Of a stretch of DNA of 64,000 nt, positions 24,678-34,319 are shown piece by piece. Origin of the DNA: Prauserella halophila (GTDB lineage: Bacteria; Actinomycetota; Actinomycetes; Mycobacteriales; Pseudonocardiaceae); NCBI RefSeq assembly GCF_024171895.1, contig NZ_JAMTCQ010000014.1, positions 62,001-126,000 on the forward strand, read 5' to 3'. Positions within the stretch are counted from its first letter, which is position 1. The number at the start of each line of letters is the position of its first letter. The notes under the pieces are model-generated. The model saw only the letters and a list, made by a program, of their open reading frames with translations. It had not been told where the DNA came from and ran no database searches. Both the position numbers and the translations under genes were made by a program.

Positions 24678-25471
24678 CCGGATCCGGCACACCGGCCGTG
24701 TTCACCGATCCGCGCGAGGCACGGGCCGCCTACCGCGGCGGACTGCGGACTCCCACGGCGGGACACTGTCCGGGATGGACGCAGGCCAACCTGATCTCAC
24801 TGCCGCAGGAGTTCGCCGAGGACTTCCTCCGCTTCGCGCAGCGCAACCCGCAGGCGTGCCCGGTACTCGGCGTCACCGAACCCGGTGCGGTGTCGCTGCC
24901 GATCTTCGACGGCGACCTGCGGCGCGACCTGCCCGCGTACCGGGTCTACGACCGCGGCGAGCTCGCCGGTGACCGCACCGACGTCGTCGACCTGTGGCGC
25001 GCCGACCTGATCACGTTCCTCATCGGCTGCAGCTTCACGTTCGAGGCCGCGCTGCTGACGGCCGGCGTGCCGGTGCGGCACCTCGAGGACGGCGGCAACG
25101 TGCCGATGTACACCACGTCGGTCGCGTGCCGCCCGGCGGGCCGCATGGCGGGGCCGCTGGTCGTGTCGATGCGCCCGATCCCGGCCGACCGGGTCGAGGA
25201 CGCGATCCGGGTGACGGCGCGTCACCCGAGCGTGCACGGCGCGCCGGTCCACATCGGACGCCCCGAGCTCCTCGGGATCGACGACCTCACCCGGCCCGAT
25301 TTCGGCGATCCGGTGCGCATCGAACCCGGCGAGGTTCCCGTGTTCTGGGCGTGCGGAGTGACGCCGCAGGCCGCCGTGATGCGGTCGAAGCCGCCGCTGG
25401 CGATCGGTCACGCACCCGGGCACATGGCGATCACCGACGCCCGCGACACGGACTACCTCGTCGGCGGCTGA
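24674..25471 (+). CDS. YcsI/DUF1445 family protein (D-glutamate cyclase-like putative hydro-lyase)
   Basis: 265 residues. The family is represented by Bacillus YcsI and by the mammalian D-glutamate cyclase, which converts D-glutamate to 5-oxo-D-proline. Motifs: [80 protein letters not shown] and ITHAPGHM-like [13 protein letters not shown]. Its place after pxpB-pxpC supports a role in D-glutamate or 5-oxoproline turnover (inference). ATG 24674 overlaps the pxpC stop by 4 nt. No pxpA gene lies in the operon. Confidence 0.85.
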   Translation: MTGSGTPAVFTDPREARAAYRGGLRTPTAGHCPGWTQANLISLPQEFAEDFLRFAQRNPQACPVLGVTEPGAVSLPIFDGDLRRDLPAYRVYDRGELAGDRTDVVDLWRADLITFLIGCSFTFEAALLTAGVPVRHLEDGGNVPMYTTSVACRPAGRMAGPLVVSMRPIPADRVEDAIRVTARHPSVHGAPVHIGRPELLGIDDLTRPDFGDPVRIEPGEVPVFWACGVTPQAAVMRSKPPLAIGHAPGHMAITDARDTDYLVGG

Positions 25472-25500
25472 CACACCGGTCCTGCCTCCGCCGCCGTGCC

Positions 25501-25647
25501 CGCGATTCGGCCCCCGGAGTTCGCAACACGGCCCCCGGAGCCCGCAACACGGCCCCTGGAGCCCGCAACACGGGCCCTGGAATCTGCAACACAGGCCCCG
25601 GAGCCCGCAACACGGGCCCTGGAATCTGCAACACGGGCGCTCGGGCG
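25501..25647 (-). repeat. 21-bp CGTGT repeats (seven units) abutting gntR stop codon
   Basis: Units at 25501 (degenerate), 25522, 25543, 25564, 25585, 25606 and 25627, exact 21-bp period. Plus-strand form is (C/T)GCAACAC(G/A)G followed by (C/G)CCC(C/T)GGA. The last unit ends one base before the stop codon of the minus-strand gntR gene, so on that gene's strand the array follows the stop directly. Confidence 0.92.
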
Positions 25648-26022
25648 TCAGTGGGAGCGGAGGGCGGCGGTGACGATGGCGAGGGCCTCGTCCTCGCTCA
25701 GGCCGAGTTTGCGTGCCGTGTCGGCGTACTGCCGGGCGGCGTCGCGGGCCCGGATCCGTGTGCGGTCGCCGGTGGCTGCCACGAACGTGCCTGAACGGCC
25801 CTTCGTCTCGATCAGCCCGGCTTCCTCGAGCTCCCGGTAGGCGCGCGCGATCGTGTTGGGTGCGATGCCGAGGTCCGCGGCGAGCTTGCGCACGGTCGGC
25901 AGCTTCGTGCCGACGGCCAACGCGCCGTCGTTGATCTGCTCGGCCAGCCCGGAGCGGATCTGTTCGAACGGCGGCACCTTCGACTCCGGGTCGACGCCGA
26001 CCAGCGGCTCCGTCTCACTCAT
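25648..26022 (-). CDS. GntR-family regulator, YtrA-like (small)
   Basis: 124 residues: a winged helix-turn-helix (PPFEQIRSGLAEQINDGALAVGTKLPTVRKLAADLGIAPNTIARAYRELEEAGLIETKGRSGTFV) and a short helical C-terminus, without a ligand domain. Such YtrA/YhcF-type regulators usually control transporter or stress genes and are often autoregulated. Start ATG 26022 has no clear ribosome site. It is the last gene before the repeat array and is read in the same direction as nudix-fbiB-fbiA, 44 bp after the Nudix gene; co-transcription is possible. Confidence 0.88.
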   Translation of the reverse strand: MSETEPLVGVDPESKVPPFEQIRSGLAEQINDGALAVGTKLPTVRKLAADLGIAPNTIARAYRELEEAGLIETKGRSGTFVAATGDRTRIRARDAARQYADTARKLGLSEDEALAIVTAALRSH

Positions 26023-26065
26023 CGCGGGAAACCTTCGCAGGCTCGTGGTGACGTGCGCACAGTCC

Positions 26066-26605
26066 TCACGCCCTGTCGAGCGCGGCCGCCACGAGTTCGG
26101 TCAGGTCCTCGGTGCCGGGCGGCAGCGCGTGTGCCGGCCACCAGCGCAGGTCGTCGGACTCGTCGCTGGCCACCGGCTCGGCACCCGCGGGCGCGCGCAC
26201 GAGGAACTGCACGTCGAAGTGCCGCGTGGGCACGCCGAGCGAGCAGGTGATCGGGTGGACGTCGAGCCGCAGCGGGTCGTCGTCGATCGTCAGCCCGGAC
26301 AGGCCCGACTCCTCGGCGGCCTCGCGCAGCGCCGCCGCGGTCAGCGACGTGTCCTCGGGTTCGCAGTGCCCGCCGAGCTGCAGCCACCGGCCGACCCGCG
26401 GATGCAACGTGAGCAGCACGTGCCCGCCCGTGGAGTCCAGCACGATCGCCGACGCCGTGAGGTGGCCCGCCTCGCACGAGCGCGCACACGCGTCCGGGCG
26501 GGCGGCGAGGAAACCGAGGTAGGCCTGCCGCAGCGATTCCTGTGCGGCCGTGTCGGGCTTCCAGCCGTCCAGAGTGGACGTGGCGGCAGCGTGCAGGGCG
26601 GCCAT
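26066..26605 (-). CDS. Nudix hydrolase
   Basis: 179 residues. The Nudix box is GGHCEPEDTSLTAAALREAAEESGL, with the metal-binding REAAEE core. It hydrolyses a nucleoside-diphosphate derivative; the substrate is unknown. VLLTLHPRVGRWLQLGGHCE and FDVQFLVRAP are typical of the fold. Its ATG directly follows the TAG stop of fbiB (no spacing), so it should be co-expressed with the F420 genes, a pairing seen in other actinomycetes. Confidence 0.88.
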   Translation of the reverse strand: MAALHAAATSTLDGWKPDTAAQESLRQAYLGFLAARPDACARSCEAGHLTASAIVLDSTGGHVLLTLHPRVGRWLQLGGHCEPEDTSLTAAALREAAEESGLSGLTIDDDPLRLDVHPITCSLGVPTRHFDVQFLVRAPAGAEPVASDESDDLRWWPAHALPPGTEDLTELVAAALDRA

Positions 26606-27943
26606 CTACAGCTCCAGGAATCCGTCGTCGACGTCACGGGGCGGGCGCGGCGCGAGGGGCTCGGCCGGATGGCCGACGGCGACGGCGCCGAGCGGCCGCC
26701 ACGACGCGTCGAGTCCGAGGCTCGCGCGCACGATGTCGGCCGCGAAGATGGTCGAGCCGATCCAGCACGAGCCGAGCCCTTCGGCGGCCAGCGCGACCAG
26801 CAGCGCCTGCACGGCCGCGCCCCCGGCGACGGTGAACATCGTGTTCTCGCAGGCATTGCGCCGCTCGTCGGGGTAGGTGTGTGCGCCGTCCGGCACCAGG
26901 AACGGCACGATCACCTCGGGCGCGTCAACGAGGATGTCGCCGCGGCGCAGGCGTTTCTCGATCTGCTCCGCCGTGAAGCCGTCCGCTGTCAGGTCGTCTC
27001 GCCACGCCTCGCGCATCGCCTCGAGCAGCTTCGTCCGCGTGCCGGGGTCGCGCAGCCGGACGAACCGGACCGGGCGGGTGTGGTGCGGCGCGGGTGCCGT
27101 GAGTGCTGCGCCGACGGCCCGGCGCAGCACCTCGGGATCCACGGCGTCACCGGTGAACTCGCGCACCGATCGCCGCGTCAGCACCGCCTCGCGCCTGCCT
27201 TGGGCGATCGACTCGTCCGTGCCGAGCCGGAACAGGTCGTAATCGGCCGACCGCACCAGATCCCGTGCCGTCGACTCCTCGTCGCCGATCTCCAGGCCGC
27301 GCACCACGGCAACCGGGAGGCCGCCGAGCTTGCCCTTGACCAGGTCGGCGGCCGAGGCGATCTCGTCGGCCACCGCGATCTCCGTGACCGCCAGCTCGTT
27401 GCCGTGGTCGTCGACCTTGCCCTCGTAGGCGTGCAGCACGCTCAGGCCGGAGGCGCCGATCGTCTCGTCGGTCTGGCCGTTGCGCCACGCGCGGCCCATC
27501 GTGTCGGTGACCAGTACGGCGACCTCGACGCCGAGGCGCTCGCGCAGGCCGCGCCGCAGCGCCAGCGCCGAGGCGTCGGGGTCGTAGGGCAGCAGTGCGA
27601 TCTCGTCGCGGTTCACATTGGACGCGTCGACGCCCGCGGCGGCCTGCACGATCCCGTTGCGGTTGCGGGTGATCAGGGTCCGCCCGATCTGCGCCAGCAC
27701 GCCTTCGGACTCGGCGTCGATCAGCTCGCGCCGGGCGGCGTCGCGTTCGTCCGGATCGGACGGAACCCGGATCAGTCGTCCCTCCGCTTTGGACACGATC
27801 TTGCTCGTGACCACCACGACGTCGCCGGAACGCAGCCACCGTGCGGCCGAGGCGATCGCGCCCGTGAGGTCGTCGCCCGGGCGGAACTCCGGCAGGCCCT
27901 CGACGGGCAGGACCTCGACGCGCCCTCCCGCGTGGTCAGCCAA
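26606..27943 (-). CDS. fbiB: Coenzyme F420:L-glutamate ligase with nitroreductase-type domain
   Basis: 445 residues, two domains. Residues 1 to about 245 are the CofE ligase that adds gamma-linked glutamates to F420-0 ([51 protein letters not shown]); the remainder is an FMN-binding nitroreductase-like domain ([44 protein letters not shown]) that in mycobacterial FbiB reduces dehydro-F420-0. Length agrees with mycobacterial FbiB. I place the start at TTG 27943, overlapping the fbiA stop by 8 nt (TTGGCTGA), because upstream codons belong to fbiA. Confidence 0.93.
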   Translation of the reverse strand: MADHAGGRVEVLPVEGLPEFRPGDDLTGAIASAARWLRSGDVVVVTSKIVSKAEGRLIRVPSDPDERDAARRELIDAESEGVLAQIGRTLITRNRNGIVQAAAGVDASNVNRDEIALLPYDPDASALALRRGLRERLGVEVAVLVTDTMGRAWRNGQTDETIGASGLSVLHAYEGKVDDHGNELAVTEIAVADEIASAADLVKGKLGGLPVAVVRGLEIGDEESTARDLVRSADYDLFRLGTDESIAQGRREAVLTRRSVREFTGDAVDPEVLRRAVGAALTAPAPHHTRPVRFVRLRDPGTRTKLLEAMREAWRDDLTADGFTAEQIEKRLRRGDILVDAPEVIVPFLVPDGAHTYPDERRNACENTMFTVAGGAAVQALLVALAAEGLGSCWIGSTIFAADIVRASLGLDASWRPLGAVAVGHPAEPLAPRPPRDVDDGFLEL

Positions 27944-28937
27944 CCTGCACTCCGGCCAGTTCCAGGGCGTCCCGTGCCATCTGCGCCGTGGCGTCCACAT
28001 CGGACATCATGATCGGCACGGCGCGCACCGCGACGCCCGGAACGTCCACGCGCTCGCCCGAGTGCACCAGCCAGCCGTCGAGCAGGCCCTCGTCGGAGGT
28101 CTGCCGTGAGCCGTAGTGGGCGCCCACGGCCTCGGCGGAGGTCTCCACGCCGATCGCGGACAGGCACGCGTCGCCCATCCCGCGCAGTACCTTGCCGCCG
28201 ATGATCGGCGACACGCCGACGACGCCCGCCTCGGTCTTGCGCAGTGCCTCGCGGATGCCGGGCACGGACAGCACCGACCCGATCGACACGACGGGGTTGG
28301 ACGGCGCGAACAGCACCGCGTCCGCCTCGGCGATCGCCTCCAGCGTGCCCGGCGCCGGAGCCGCCTCCTCCGCGCCGACCGGCACGATCGAATGCGCCTG
28401 CAGTTCGGCCCGGTGCCGCACCCACCACTCCTGGAAGTGGATCGCCTTCCGCTTCGTCTCGTCCTCGGGATCGTCGACGACGACGTGCGTCTCCACCCGG
28501 TCGTCCGACATCGGCAGCAGTCGCACGCCCGGTTGCCAGCGGTTGCACAGCGCCTCGGTGACCGCCGACAGCGGATAGCCCGCACGGATCATCCGGGAAC
28601 GAATCAGGTGTGTGGCGACGTCCTTGTCGCCGAGCGAGAACCACGTCGGGTCCGCGTTGTAGGCCTGGAGTTCGGTCATCACCGACCACGTCTCGTCGGT
28701 CTGACCCCAGCCGCGTTCCGTGTCGATGCCACCGCCGAGCGTGTACATGCAGGTGTCGAGGTCGGGGCAGACCCGCAGGCCGTGCATCCACACGTCGTCG
28801 CCGGTGTTGACCAGCGCCGTGACCTCGTGTTCCGACCCGGCGTCCGGTGCTCCCGTCGGCGGCAGCCCCAGTGCGGCTTTGACCCCCAGGAGGAAGCGGG
28901 CTCCGCCCACTCCGCCGACCACGACCACGACCTTCAC
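27936..28937 (-). CDS. fbiA: 2-phospho-L-lactate/phosphoenolpyruvate transferase (CofD)
   Basis: 333 residues. It transfers the lactyl- or enolpyruvyl-phosphate moiety to the deazaflavin FO, forming (dehydro)F420-0. Conserved segments: [20 protein letters not shown] at the N-terminus, [60 protein letters not shown] and [15 protein letters not shown]. Start GTG 28937 with GAGGCAGG upstream; the frame continues to 29123 but runs into the decayed GNAT gene. It forms an operon with fbiB and the Nudix gene. F420 serves oxidoreductases throughout this phylum. Confidence 0.94.
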   Translation of the reverse strand: MKVVVVVGGVGGARFLLGVKAALGLPPTGAPDAGSEHEVTALVNTGDDVWMHGLRVCPDLDTCMYTLGGGIDTERGWGQTDETWSVMTELQAYNADPTWFSLGDKDVATHLIRSRMIRAGYPLSAVTEALCNRWQPGVRLLPMSDDRVETHVVVDDPEDETKRKAIHFQEWWVRHRAELQAHSIVPVGAEEAAPAPGTLEAIAEADAVLFAPSNPVVSIGSVLSVPGIREALRKTEAGVVGVSPIIGGKVLRGMGDACLSAIGVETSAEAVGAHYGSRQTSDEGLLDGWLVHSGERVDVPGVAVRAVPIMMSDVDATAQMARDALELAGVQVG

Positions 28938-28978
28938 GACCCTGCCTCTTTCGTCTTCGCCCGACCCCTCGTCCGTCC

Positions 28979-29522
28979 TTACCGCGTTCGATCCTCGCAC
29001 GGCGCCCAGTAGCGATAGTGGTGGTGTTCGCGGAAACCGAGCCGTGCGTACAGGGCCAGCGCGGCGGCGTTGTCGGCGGCGACCTGGAGCACGCACGCCG
29101 CGGCGCCGTGGCGCTCGCCCCACGCGCCGATCGCGGCCATCAGCGCCCTCGCCAGGCCCTGCCTACGGTACGCCGGGTGCACGGCGAGCCGGGCGACGAA
29201 CAGCAGGCCGTCGGCGACAGCTCCCCGCACCGCCGCGCGCGTTCCGTCGTGGCCCGTGCTGCACCGTCTGCAGCATCGGCGGGATGGCATGGTGGTGGGA
29301 GAAGTCACAGACCGCAGTGAGGGCGGCGGGCAGCTCCCTGCCGGGGTCGCCGACGGCCAGCGCACTTCCCCCGCCGGCTACGCCCTCATTGGCGGGAGGT
29401 GCCCCATTGGCCCGCCCGGTGAAGTCGCCCGCAGCCCGCAGCCGCCACTCGCCGAGCTGCTCGTCGACGACGGCGGGCCAGGCGTCGGCACAGGCGTGTT
29501 CGATTCGCATCGCAGTCATCAC
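28979..29522 (-). pseudogene. Decayed GNAT acetyltransferase (internal deletion and frameshift)
   Basis: The first part (ATG 29522 or 29510; MRIEHACADAWPAVVDEQLGEWRLRAAG ... CDFSHHHAIPPMLQTVQ) matches the N-terminus of long actinobacterial GNAT proteins. The last part, in another frame (DGLLFVARLAVHPAYRRQGLARALMAAIG ... AADNAAALALYARLGF), is the acetyl-CoA-binding C-terminus. The two frames meet near 29250, where roughly 80-120 residues expected in the family are missing. Both an internal deletion and a frame change are therefore needed to explain it. It lies just upstream of fbiA and ends 41 bp before it. A sequencing error could explain the frame change but not the missing middle. Confidence 0.7.
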
Positions 29523-29560
29523 GCCTACGATGGGTACCGGGAACCGGCGAGAGGAGACGC

Positions 29561-29836
29561 ATGAATATCTCGCGCAGGGACGACCGTCACAACGCCGACC
29601 TCGCGCAGGAGATCTCCGACAGCTTCAACCGCGCACTCGGGGAGCGGAAGACCGCCGCCCCCGGCACCGGCACGGGTCCCGACGGGACGGGGCCCGGCGA
29701 CGAGGAGAACGACGGTGACCACGGTGCCGCGAGTGACGGTGCCGCGAGTGACGGTGCCGTGGGTGACGAGCAGCAACGACCACGGTTCGTGATCACCGGC
29801 GACCGCCGCAGTACCGGACGTAACCGGCGCCCGTGA
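29561..29836 (+). CDS. Small hydrophilic protein of unknown function
   Basis: 91 residues, no recognised family. The N-terminus (NISRRDDRHNADLAQEISDSFNRALGERK) looks like an amphipathic helix; the middle is Gly/Asp-rich with three GAASD-type repeats encoded by 15-bp units (29723-29767); the end is Arg-rich. A good ribosome site (GAGAGGAG) precedes ATG 29561, which argues for translation. It is divergent from the GNAT pseudogene and precedes fdxC by 146 bp. Confidence 0.55.
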   Translation: MNISRRDDRHNADLAQEISDSFNRALGERKTAAPGTGTGPDGTGPGDEENDGDHGAASDGAASDGAVGDEQQRPRFVITGDRRSTGRNRRP

Positions 29837-29982
29837 GCGTTGTTCGTCACGTCTCCGTCGGCCCCGGATAAGGGTGGCCTGGTCTTAGGATGCCTGCCGA
29901 CACCACGTAATGTCCGAAGGCGTCCGCCACCGTGCGGACCGGCCGACCGGCCAGAGGAATACAGCAACAGCAGGAGAGCGCA

Positions 29983-30303
29983 GTGACCTACGTTATCGCC
30001 GAGCCCTGCGTCGACGTGCTCGACAAGTCATGCATCGACGAATGCCCCGTCGACTGCATCTACGAGGGTGACCGGATGCTCTACATCCACCCCGATGAGT
30101 GCGTCGACTGCGGAGCCTGCGAGCCGGTGTGCCCGGTGGAAGCGATCTACTACGAGGACGACGTTCCGGAGGAGTGGGTCAACTACACCAAGGCGAACGT
30201 GGACTTCTTCGACGAGATCGGCTCGCCGGGCGGGGCGGCCAAGGTCGGCAAGGCCTCGCACGACCCGCAGTGGATCAAGGACCTGCCCCCGCAGGGCGAA
30301 TGA
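29983..30303 (+). CDS. fdxC: Ferredoxin with 3Fe-4S and 4Fe-4S clusters
   Basis: 106 residues, a seven-iron ferredoxin of the mycobacterial FdxC type. Cluster ligands are visible in [17 protein letters not shown] and [15 protein letters not shown]; the acidic tail [17 protein letters not shown] is typical. It carries electrons, for example to cytochromes P450 or oxidoreductases. GTG 29983 has AGGAG eight bases upstream; the frame to 29932 is not conserved. The stop overlaps the dapC ATG by 4 nt, the same fdxC-dapC pairing as in M. tuberculosis Rv1177-Rv1178. Confidence 0.95.
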   Translation: MTYVIAEPCVDVLDKSCIDECPVDCIYEGDRMLYIHPDECVDCGACEPVCPVEAIYYEDDVPEEWVNYTKANVDFFDEIGSPGGAAKVGKASHDPQWIKDLPPQGE

Positions 30304-31391
30304 CCCGGCTCCAGCTGCCCGGCTTCCCCTGGGACTCGCTGGCCGGGCACACCGCACGGGCGAAGGCGCACCCGGACGGGATCGTCGACCTCTCGGTCGG
30401 CACACCGGTGGACCCGGTGCCCGAGGCCGTCCGGGATGCGCTGGCGTCGGTGTCGGACATCCCCGGCTATCCGGCCACGCACGGCACGCCGGAGCTGCGG
30501 GAGGCCGCCGTTGAGGCACTGCGCCGCAGGCACGGTGTCACCGGCCTCCAGCCGGATGCCGTGCTGCCCACGATCGGTTCGAAGGAACTGGTCGCGTGGC
30601 TGCCGATGCTGCTGGGCGCGGGCGCAGGCGACGCTGTCGTCATCCCGGAACTCGCGTACCCGACGTACGAGGTCGGGGCGCTGATCGCCGGCGCGACGGC
30701 CCGTCGCGCCGACAGCCTGACCGCACTCGGGCCCGAGACGCCCGCGATGGTCTGGCTCAACTCGCCGTCGAACCCCACCGGCCGCGTGCTGGGTGTCGAC
30801 CACCTGCGCAAGGTCGTCGACTGGGCCCGCGAGCGCGGCGTCGTGGTCGTCTCCGACGAGTGCTACCTCGCGCTCGGCTGGGACGCCGAACCCGTGTCGA
30901 TCCTGCACCCCGATGTGTGCGGCGGTAGCCACGAGGGGCTGCTCGCGGTGCACTCGCTGTCGAAATCGGCCAACCTCGCGAGCTACCGCGCCGGGTTCCT
31001 CACCGGCGACCCCGCGCTGATCGCCGACCTCCTGGCCGTTCGCAAGCACGCGGGGATGATCGTGCCGCGTCCCGTGCAGGAAGCCATGCGCGTGGCGCTC
31101 GCCGACGACTCCCCGCTGGACCGGCAGCGCGAGTTCTACACCGCGCGCCGTGAGCTGCTGCGGGAGGCGCTGGCCGGTGCGGGCTTCCGTATCGATCATT
31201 CCGAGGCGGGGCTGTACCTCTGGGCCACGCGCGACGAGTCCGCCGACGACACCGTCGCCTGGCTCGCCGAACGCGGCATCCTCGTCGCCCCCGGCACGTT
31301 CTACGGCCCCGGCGGCGGATCCCACGTCCGCGTCGCCCTGACCGCCACCGACGAACGCGTCGCCGCCGCCGCGAAACGCCTGTCGGAGTAA
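30300..31391 (+). CDS. dapC: N-succinyldiaminopimelate aminotransferase
   Basis: 363 residues, class-I PLP aminotransferase. It forms N-succinyl-L,L-diaminopimelate precursor chemistry in lysine and peptidoglycan synthesis. Motifs: [52 protein letters not shown] and [16 protein letters not shown] with the PLP lysine (SLSKSAN). ATG 30300 overlaps the fdxC stop. Its transcript probably ends at the strong hairpin 31519-31560 shared with dapD. Confidence 0.93.
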   Translation: MTRLQLPGFPWDSLAGHTARAKAHPDGIVDLSVGTPVDPVPEAVRDALASVSDIPGYPATHGTPELREAAVEALRRRHGVTGLQPDAVLPTIGSKELVAWLPMLLGAGAGDAVVIPELAYPTYEVGALIAGATARRADSLTALGPETPAMVWLNSPSNPTGRVLGVDHLRKVVDWARERGVVVVSDECYLALGWDAEPVSILHPDVCGGSHEGLLAVHSLSKSANLASYRAGFLTGDPALIADLLAVRKHAGMIVPRPVQEAMRVALADDSPLDRQREFYTARRELLREALAGAGFRIDHSEAGLYLWATRDESADDTVAWLAERGILVAPGTFYGPGGGSHVRVALTATDERVAAAAKRLSE

Positions 31392-31401
31392 CCGGCAACC
31401 A

Positions 31402-31464
31402 CCGTGTTGCGCTTTCCGGAGTCCGTGTTGCGGATCCAGGGGCCCGTGTTGCGGGTTCCGGGGT
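31402..31464 (+). repeat. 21-bp CGTGT repeats (three units) after dapC
   Basis: Units at 31402, 31423 and 31444, each CCGTGTTGCG followed by a CC-rich tail; a fourth degenerate unit overlaps GCAACACGG in the opposite sense at 31474. They start 10 bp after the dapC stop and read on its strand. Confidence 0.88.
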
Positions 31465-31518
31465 TCGTGTGGTGCAACACGGCCGACAACACGCGCGGCT
31501 GAGCGCAGGACACGCGCA

Positions 31519-31560
31519 CGAGAAACGCCGCCGGGCCCGCGAGCCCGGCGGCGTTTCTCG
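31519..31560. terminator. Bidirectional hairpin between dapC and dapD
   Basis: A perfect 18-bp inverted repeat: arms 31519-31536 and 31543-31560 (CGAGAAACGCCGCCGGGC and its complement) with a 6-nt loop. The arm ends are A/T-containing (GAAAC/GTTTC), giving short T runs on both strands. It lies 14 bp beyond the dapD stop and 128 bp beyond the dapC stop, as expected for a shared terminator of convergent genes. Confidence 0.85.
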
Positions 31561-31573
31561 TGGCAGGTATCGG

Positions 31574-32560
31574 TCAGTCGTTGGCGTGCAGGGCCTCGTT
31601 GAGCTCGATGCCCGTGCCCTGGCGCGGGACGACCTCCACGGCGCCGGTGGCCGAGTTGCGCCGGAACAGTACGTTCGAGATGCCCGACAGCTCACCGGCC
31701 TTCACGGCTTTGCCGTCGACCAGCACCTTCGTGCCCGCCGTGACGTACAGGCCCGCCTCGACCACCGAATCGTCACCGAGCGAGATGCCGACGCCGCCGT
31801 TCGCGCCCAGCAAGCAGCGCTCACCGAGGGAGATGATCTCCTTGCCGCCGCCGGACAGCGTGCCCATGATCGACGCGCCGCCGCCGATGTCGGAGCCGTC
31901 TCCCACGACGACGCCGGCCGAGATGCGGCCTTCGACCATCGACGCGCCCAGCGTGCCCGCGTTGAAGTTCACGAAACCCTCGTGCATGACGGTCGTGCCG
32001 CTGGCCAGGTGCGCCCCGAGGCGCACGCGGTCGGCGTCGCCGATCCGCACGCCGCTGGGCGTCACGTAGTCGACCATGCGCGGGAACTTGTCGACGCTGT
32101 AGACGGTCACCGGTGCCCGGGCGCGCAGGCGCATGCGCGTCGCCTCGAAGCCCTCCACGGGGCACGGCCCGTGGTTGGTCCACACGATGTTTTGCAGGAA
32201 GCCGAACTGCCCGTCCAGGCTCAGCCCGTGCGGCTGCACGAGCCGGTGGGAGAGCAGGTGCAGGCGCAGGTAGACGTCGTGCCCGTCGGCGGGCGCCGTC
32301 GCGAGGGTCGCCGCCGCGGTGCGCACGGCCACGACCTCGACGCCACGGGCGTCGTCCGTGCCCAGCAGCGAGGTGACCTCGGGGCCGAGCGACTCCGCGG
32401 CCTCCTCGGCCGACAGCCGCACGGTGCCGGACTCGGCGGCGGGCTCGGTCAGCCGCGGGTGCGGGAACCAGGTGTCCAGCACCGTGCCGGACGCCGTGAC
32501 GGTGGCCAGGCCGACGCCGCTCGCGCCGGTCGTTTCGGGATCAGGGGTCTGCTCACTCAC
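31574..32560 (-). CDS. dapD: 2,3,4,5-tetrahydropyridine-2,6-dicarboxylate N-succinyltransferase
   Basis: 328 residues, the actinobacterial DapD type with a left-handed beta-helix. It succinylates tetrahydrodipicolinate in lysine/DAP synthesis. Hexapeptide-repeat segments include [36 protein letters not shown] and [26 protein letters not shown]. Start GTG 32560 has no ribosome site, but TACCGT lies exactly 6 nt upstream, as for a leaderless message. Convergent with dapC across the shared hairpin and divergent by function, not position, from dapE 700 bp away. Confidence 0.93.
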   Translation of the reverse strand: MSEQTPDPETTGASGVGLATVTASGTVLDTWFPHPRLTEPAAESGTVRLSAEEAAESLGPEVTSLLGTDDARGVEVVAVRTAAATLATAPADGHDVYLRLHLLSHRLVQPHGLSLDGQFGFLQNIVWTNHGPCPVEGFEATRMRLRARAPVTVYSVDKFPRMVDYVTPSGVRIGDADRVRLGAHLASGTTVMHEGFVNFNAGTLGASMVEGRISAGVVVGDGSDIGGGASIMGTLSGGGKEIISLGERCLLGANGGVGISLGDDSVVEAGLYVTAGTKVLVDGKAVKAGELSGISNVLFRRNSATGAVEVVPRQGTGIELNEALHAND

Positions 32561-32581
32561 GCCGTAACGGTAACCCGCACG

Positions 32582-33052
32582 TCAGCCGCCCTGCCCGGAC
32601 ACCTGGGGCAGCTGCTGTACCCCGGTCTGCACGTCGTCGAGGGCGCCGGCGATGTCCTGCAGCGTCTGCGTGCACTCGTCGTCGTCACCGCTGCCGTCCG
32701 CGCTGCGTCCGCACTGCCCGTTGTTGTACGACGACAATCCCTCCTCGAGGGTGTCGGCCGCCTCGATCAGCCGCGGGCGGTCGTCGCGGCCGTACTGGCC
32801 TTGCGCGAAGTCCCGCGCCGAACCCGGGATACTGCCCAGCTGGGTGACGTACTTCTCGCACGCCGTCGGTTCGATGTCGGCGGGCGAGCGGTAGCACACG
32901 TCCTGGGTCAGGGCCCGCAGTTTCGTCGCCAGTGCCGCGGGTCCGGGGTCCTCGCCGCCGCCGCTCGGCATCGGACCGGCCTCGCGCGAGCACGCCGACG
33001 TCAGCACCACGAGCACGCCTGCCACGACCACGAGCAATGTCCGGATACGCAC
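32582..33052 (-). CDS. Putative lipoprotein
   Basis: 156 residues. The N-terminus [21 protein letters not shown] has a basic start, a hydrophobic core and a lipobox ending at Cys21, so it should be lipid-anchored outside the membrane. The mature part contains four further cysteines in CYRSP, ACEKY, QCGRS and ECTQT, likely two disulfides, and a helical C-terminus. No family recognised. GTG 33052 is 6 nt after TACGGT on the minus strand, suggesting a leaderless transcript; the upstream frame to 33610 is a shadow. It lies 21 bp upstream of dapD on the same strand. Confidence 0.75.
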   Translation of the reverse strand: MRIRTLLVVVAGVLVVLTSACSREAGPMPSGGGEDPGPAALATKLRALTQDVCYRSPADIEPTACEKYVTQLGSIPGSARDFAQGQYGRDDRPRLIEAADTLEEGLSSYNNGQCGRSADGSGDDDECTQTLQDIAGALDDVQTGVQQLPQVSGQGG

Positions 33053-33114
33053 GCGTTCACCGTACGCATCGCCCGCATGTGACCGTCGGCACCCGTGCCG
33101 CCCGCCACCCGGCC

Positions 33115-33177
33115 CGTGTTGCGGATTCCGGGGGCCGTGTTGCGGGTTCGGGGGAGCGTGTTGCGGGTTCCGGGGCG
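33115..33177 (+). repeat. 21-bp CGTGT repeats (three units) in a divergent promoter region
   Basis: Units at 33115, 33136 and 33157 (CGTGTTGCG followed by GATTCCGGGG or variants). This array lies between the divergent starts of the lipoprotein and dapE genes and so does not follow any stop codon, an exception to the usual position. Confidence 0.88.
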
Positions 33178-33245
33178 CGTGCGCCCGCCCGCAGCACCGC
33201 CACCGGACCCCGGTTCGCCGGCGGCGCACGGCTAGTGTGCTCGGC

Positions 33246-34319
33246 ATGGCCACGCTCGATCTGCACGCCGACCCCGTCGACCTGACCGCCGCGCTGGTGG
33301 ACATCCCGTCCGAGTCCACCCACGAGCAGACGATCGCGGACGCGGTCGAGGCGGCGCTGCGCAGCCAGGCGCCGCACCTCGAGGTCGTCCGCAGCGGCGA
33401 CGCCGTGCTGGCCAGGACGAATCTCGGCAGGCCGTCGCGGGTCGTGCTGGCGGGCCACCTCGACACGGTGCCGGAGAACGCGAACCTGCCCAGCAGCCGC
33501 AGCGACGACGGCGCGACGATGTACGGCCTCGGCACGGTCGACATGAAGGGCGGCGACGCGGTGTTCCTGCACCTCGCGGCGACGCTGCCCGAGCCGGAGC
33601 GCGACATCACGTTCGTCTTCTACGACTGTGAGGAGATCGACGCCAGCCGCAACGGTCTCGGCCGCATCCAGCGGGAGGCACCCGAGTGGTTGCGCGGAGA
33701 CCTCGCGATCGTGGGGGAGCCGTCGAACGCGGCGATCGAGGCGGGTTGCCAGGGCACGATGCGCATCGACGTGACGACCTCGGGCGCGCGGGCGCACACG
33801 GCGCGTGCGTGGATGGGCGTCAACGCGATCCACGCGCTCGGCGAACCGTTGCGCAGGCTCGAACGGTACGAACCACGGGTGGTCGACATCGACGGGCTGA
33901 CCTACCGCGAGGGCCTGCAGGCCGTGCGGGTCGGCGGCGGCGTGGCGGGCAACGTGGTGCCGGACGGCGCGGTGCTGGGTGTCAACCACCGGTTCGCCCC
34001 GGATCGCACCGCCGAGGAGGCCGAGGCGCACCTGCGCGAGGTGTTCGAGGGCTACGAGGTGACGGTCGTCGACGTCTCACCGAGCGCGCGGCCCGGGCTG
34101 TCGGAGCCGGCGGCGGCCGAGCTCGTCGCGGCGGCGGGCACCGCGGCGACCGCCAAGCTCGGCTGGACCGACGTCGCCCGGTTCTCCGCGCTGGGCATGC
34201 CCGCGGTCAACTTCGGCCCCGGTGACCCGACGTTCGCGCACACGCAGGCCGAGCAGGTCGCGGTCGCCGACATCACGCGGCACGCCGACGTGCTGCGGCG
34301 GTTCCTCACCGGCAGCTGA
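33246..34319 (+). CDS. dapE: Succinyl-diaminopimelate desuccinylase
   Basis: 357 residues, M20 metallopeptidase. It removes succinate from N-succinyl-DAP. Metal-binding and catalytic segments: [11 protein letters not shown] (His and the Asp two residues later), [25 protein letters not shown] (catalytic Glu-Glu) and [16 protein letters not shown] near the end. ATG 33246 has no ribosome site but TAGTGT lies 7 nt upstream (33233-33238), typical of leaderless actinobacterial genes. Followed by two LOG-type genes, as near the mycobacterial dapE. Confidence 0.93.
   Translation: MATLDLHADPVDLTAALVDIPSESTHEQTIADAVEAALRSQAPHLEVVRSGDAVLARTNLGRPSRVVLAGHLDTVPENANLPSSRSDDGATMYGLGTVDMKGGDAVFLHLAATLPEPERDITFVFYDCEEIDASRNGLGRIQREAPEWLRGDLAIVGEPSNAAIEAGCQGTMRIDVTTSGARAHTARAWMGVNAIHALGEPLRRLERYEPRVVDIDGLTYREGLQAVRVGGGVAGNVVPDGAVLGVNHRFAPDRTAEEAEAHLREVFEGYEVTVVDVSPSARPGLSEPAAAELVAAAGTAATAKLGWTDVARFSALGMPAVNFGPGDPTFAHTQAEQVAVADITRHADVLRRFLTGS

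Noticed and set aside
25501-25647. CRISPR array
   Set aside because: The repeats are directly contiguous 21-bp units with no unique spacers, and no cas gene is present in the window (the Cas4-like nuclease at 60 kb stands alone in a housekeeping context).
28937-29555. whiB2 gene upstream of fbiA, expected from mycobacterial order
   Set aside because: No WhiB-type four-cysteine frame was found on either strand; the interval holds the decayed GNAT gene.
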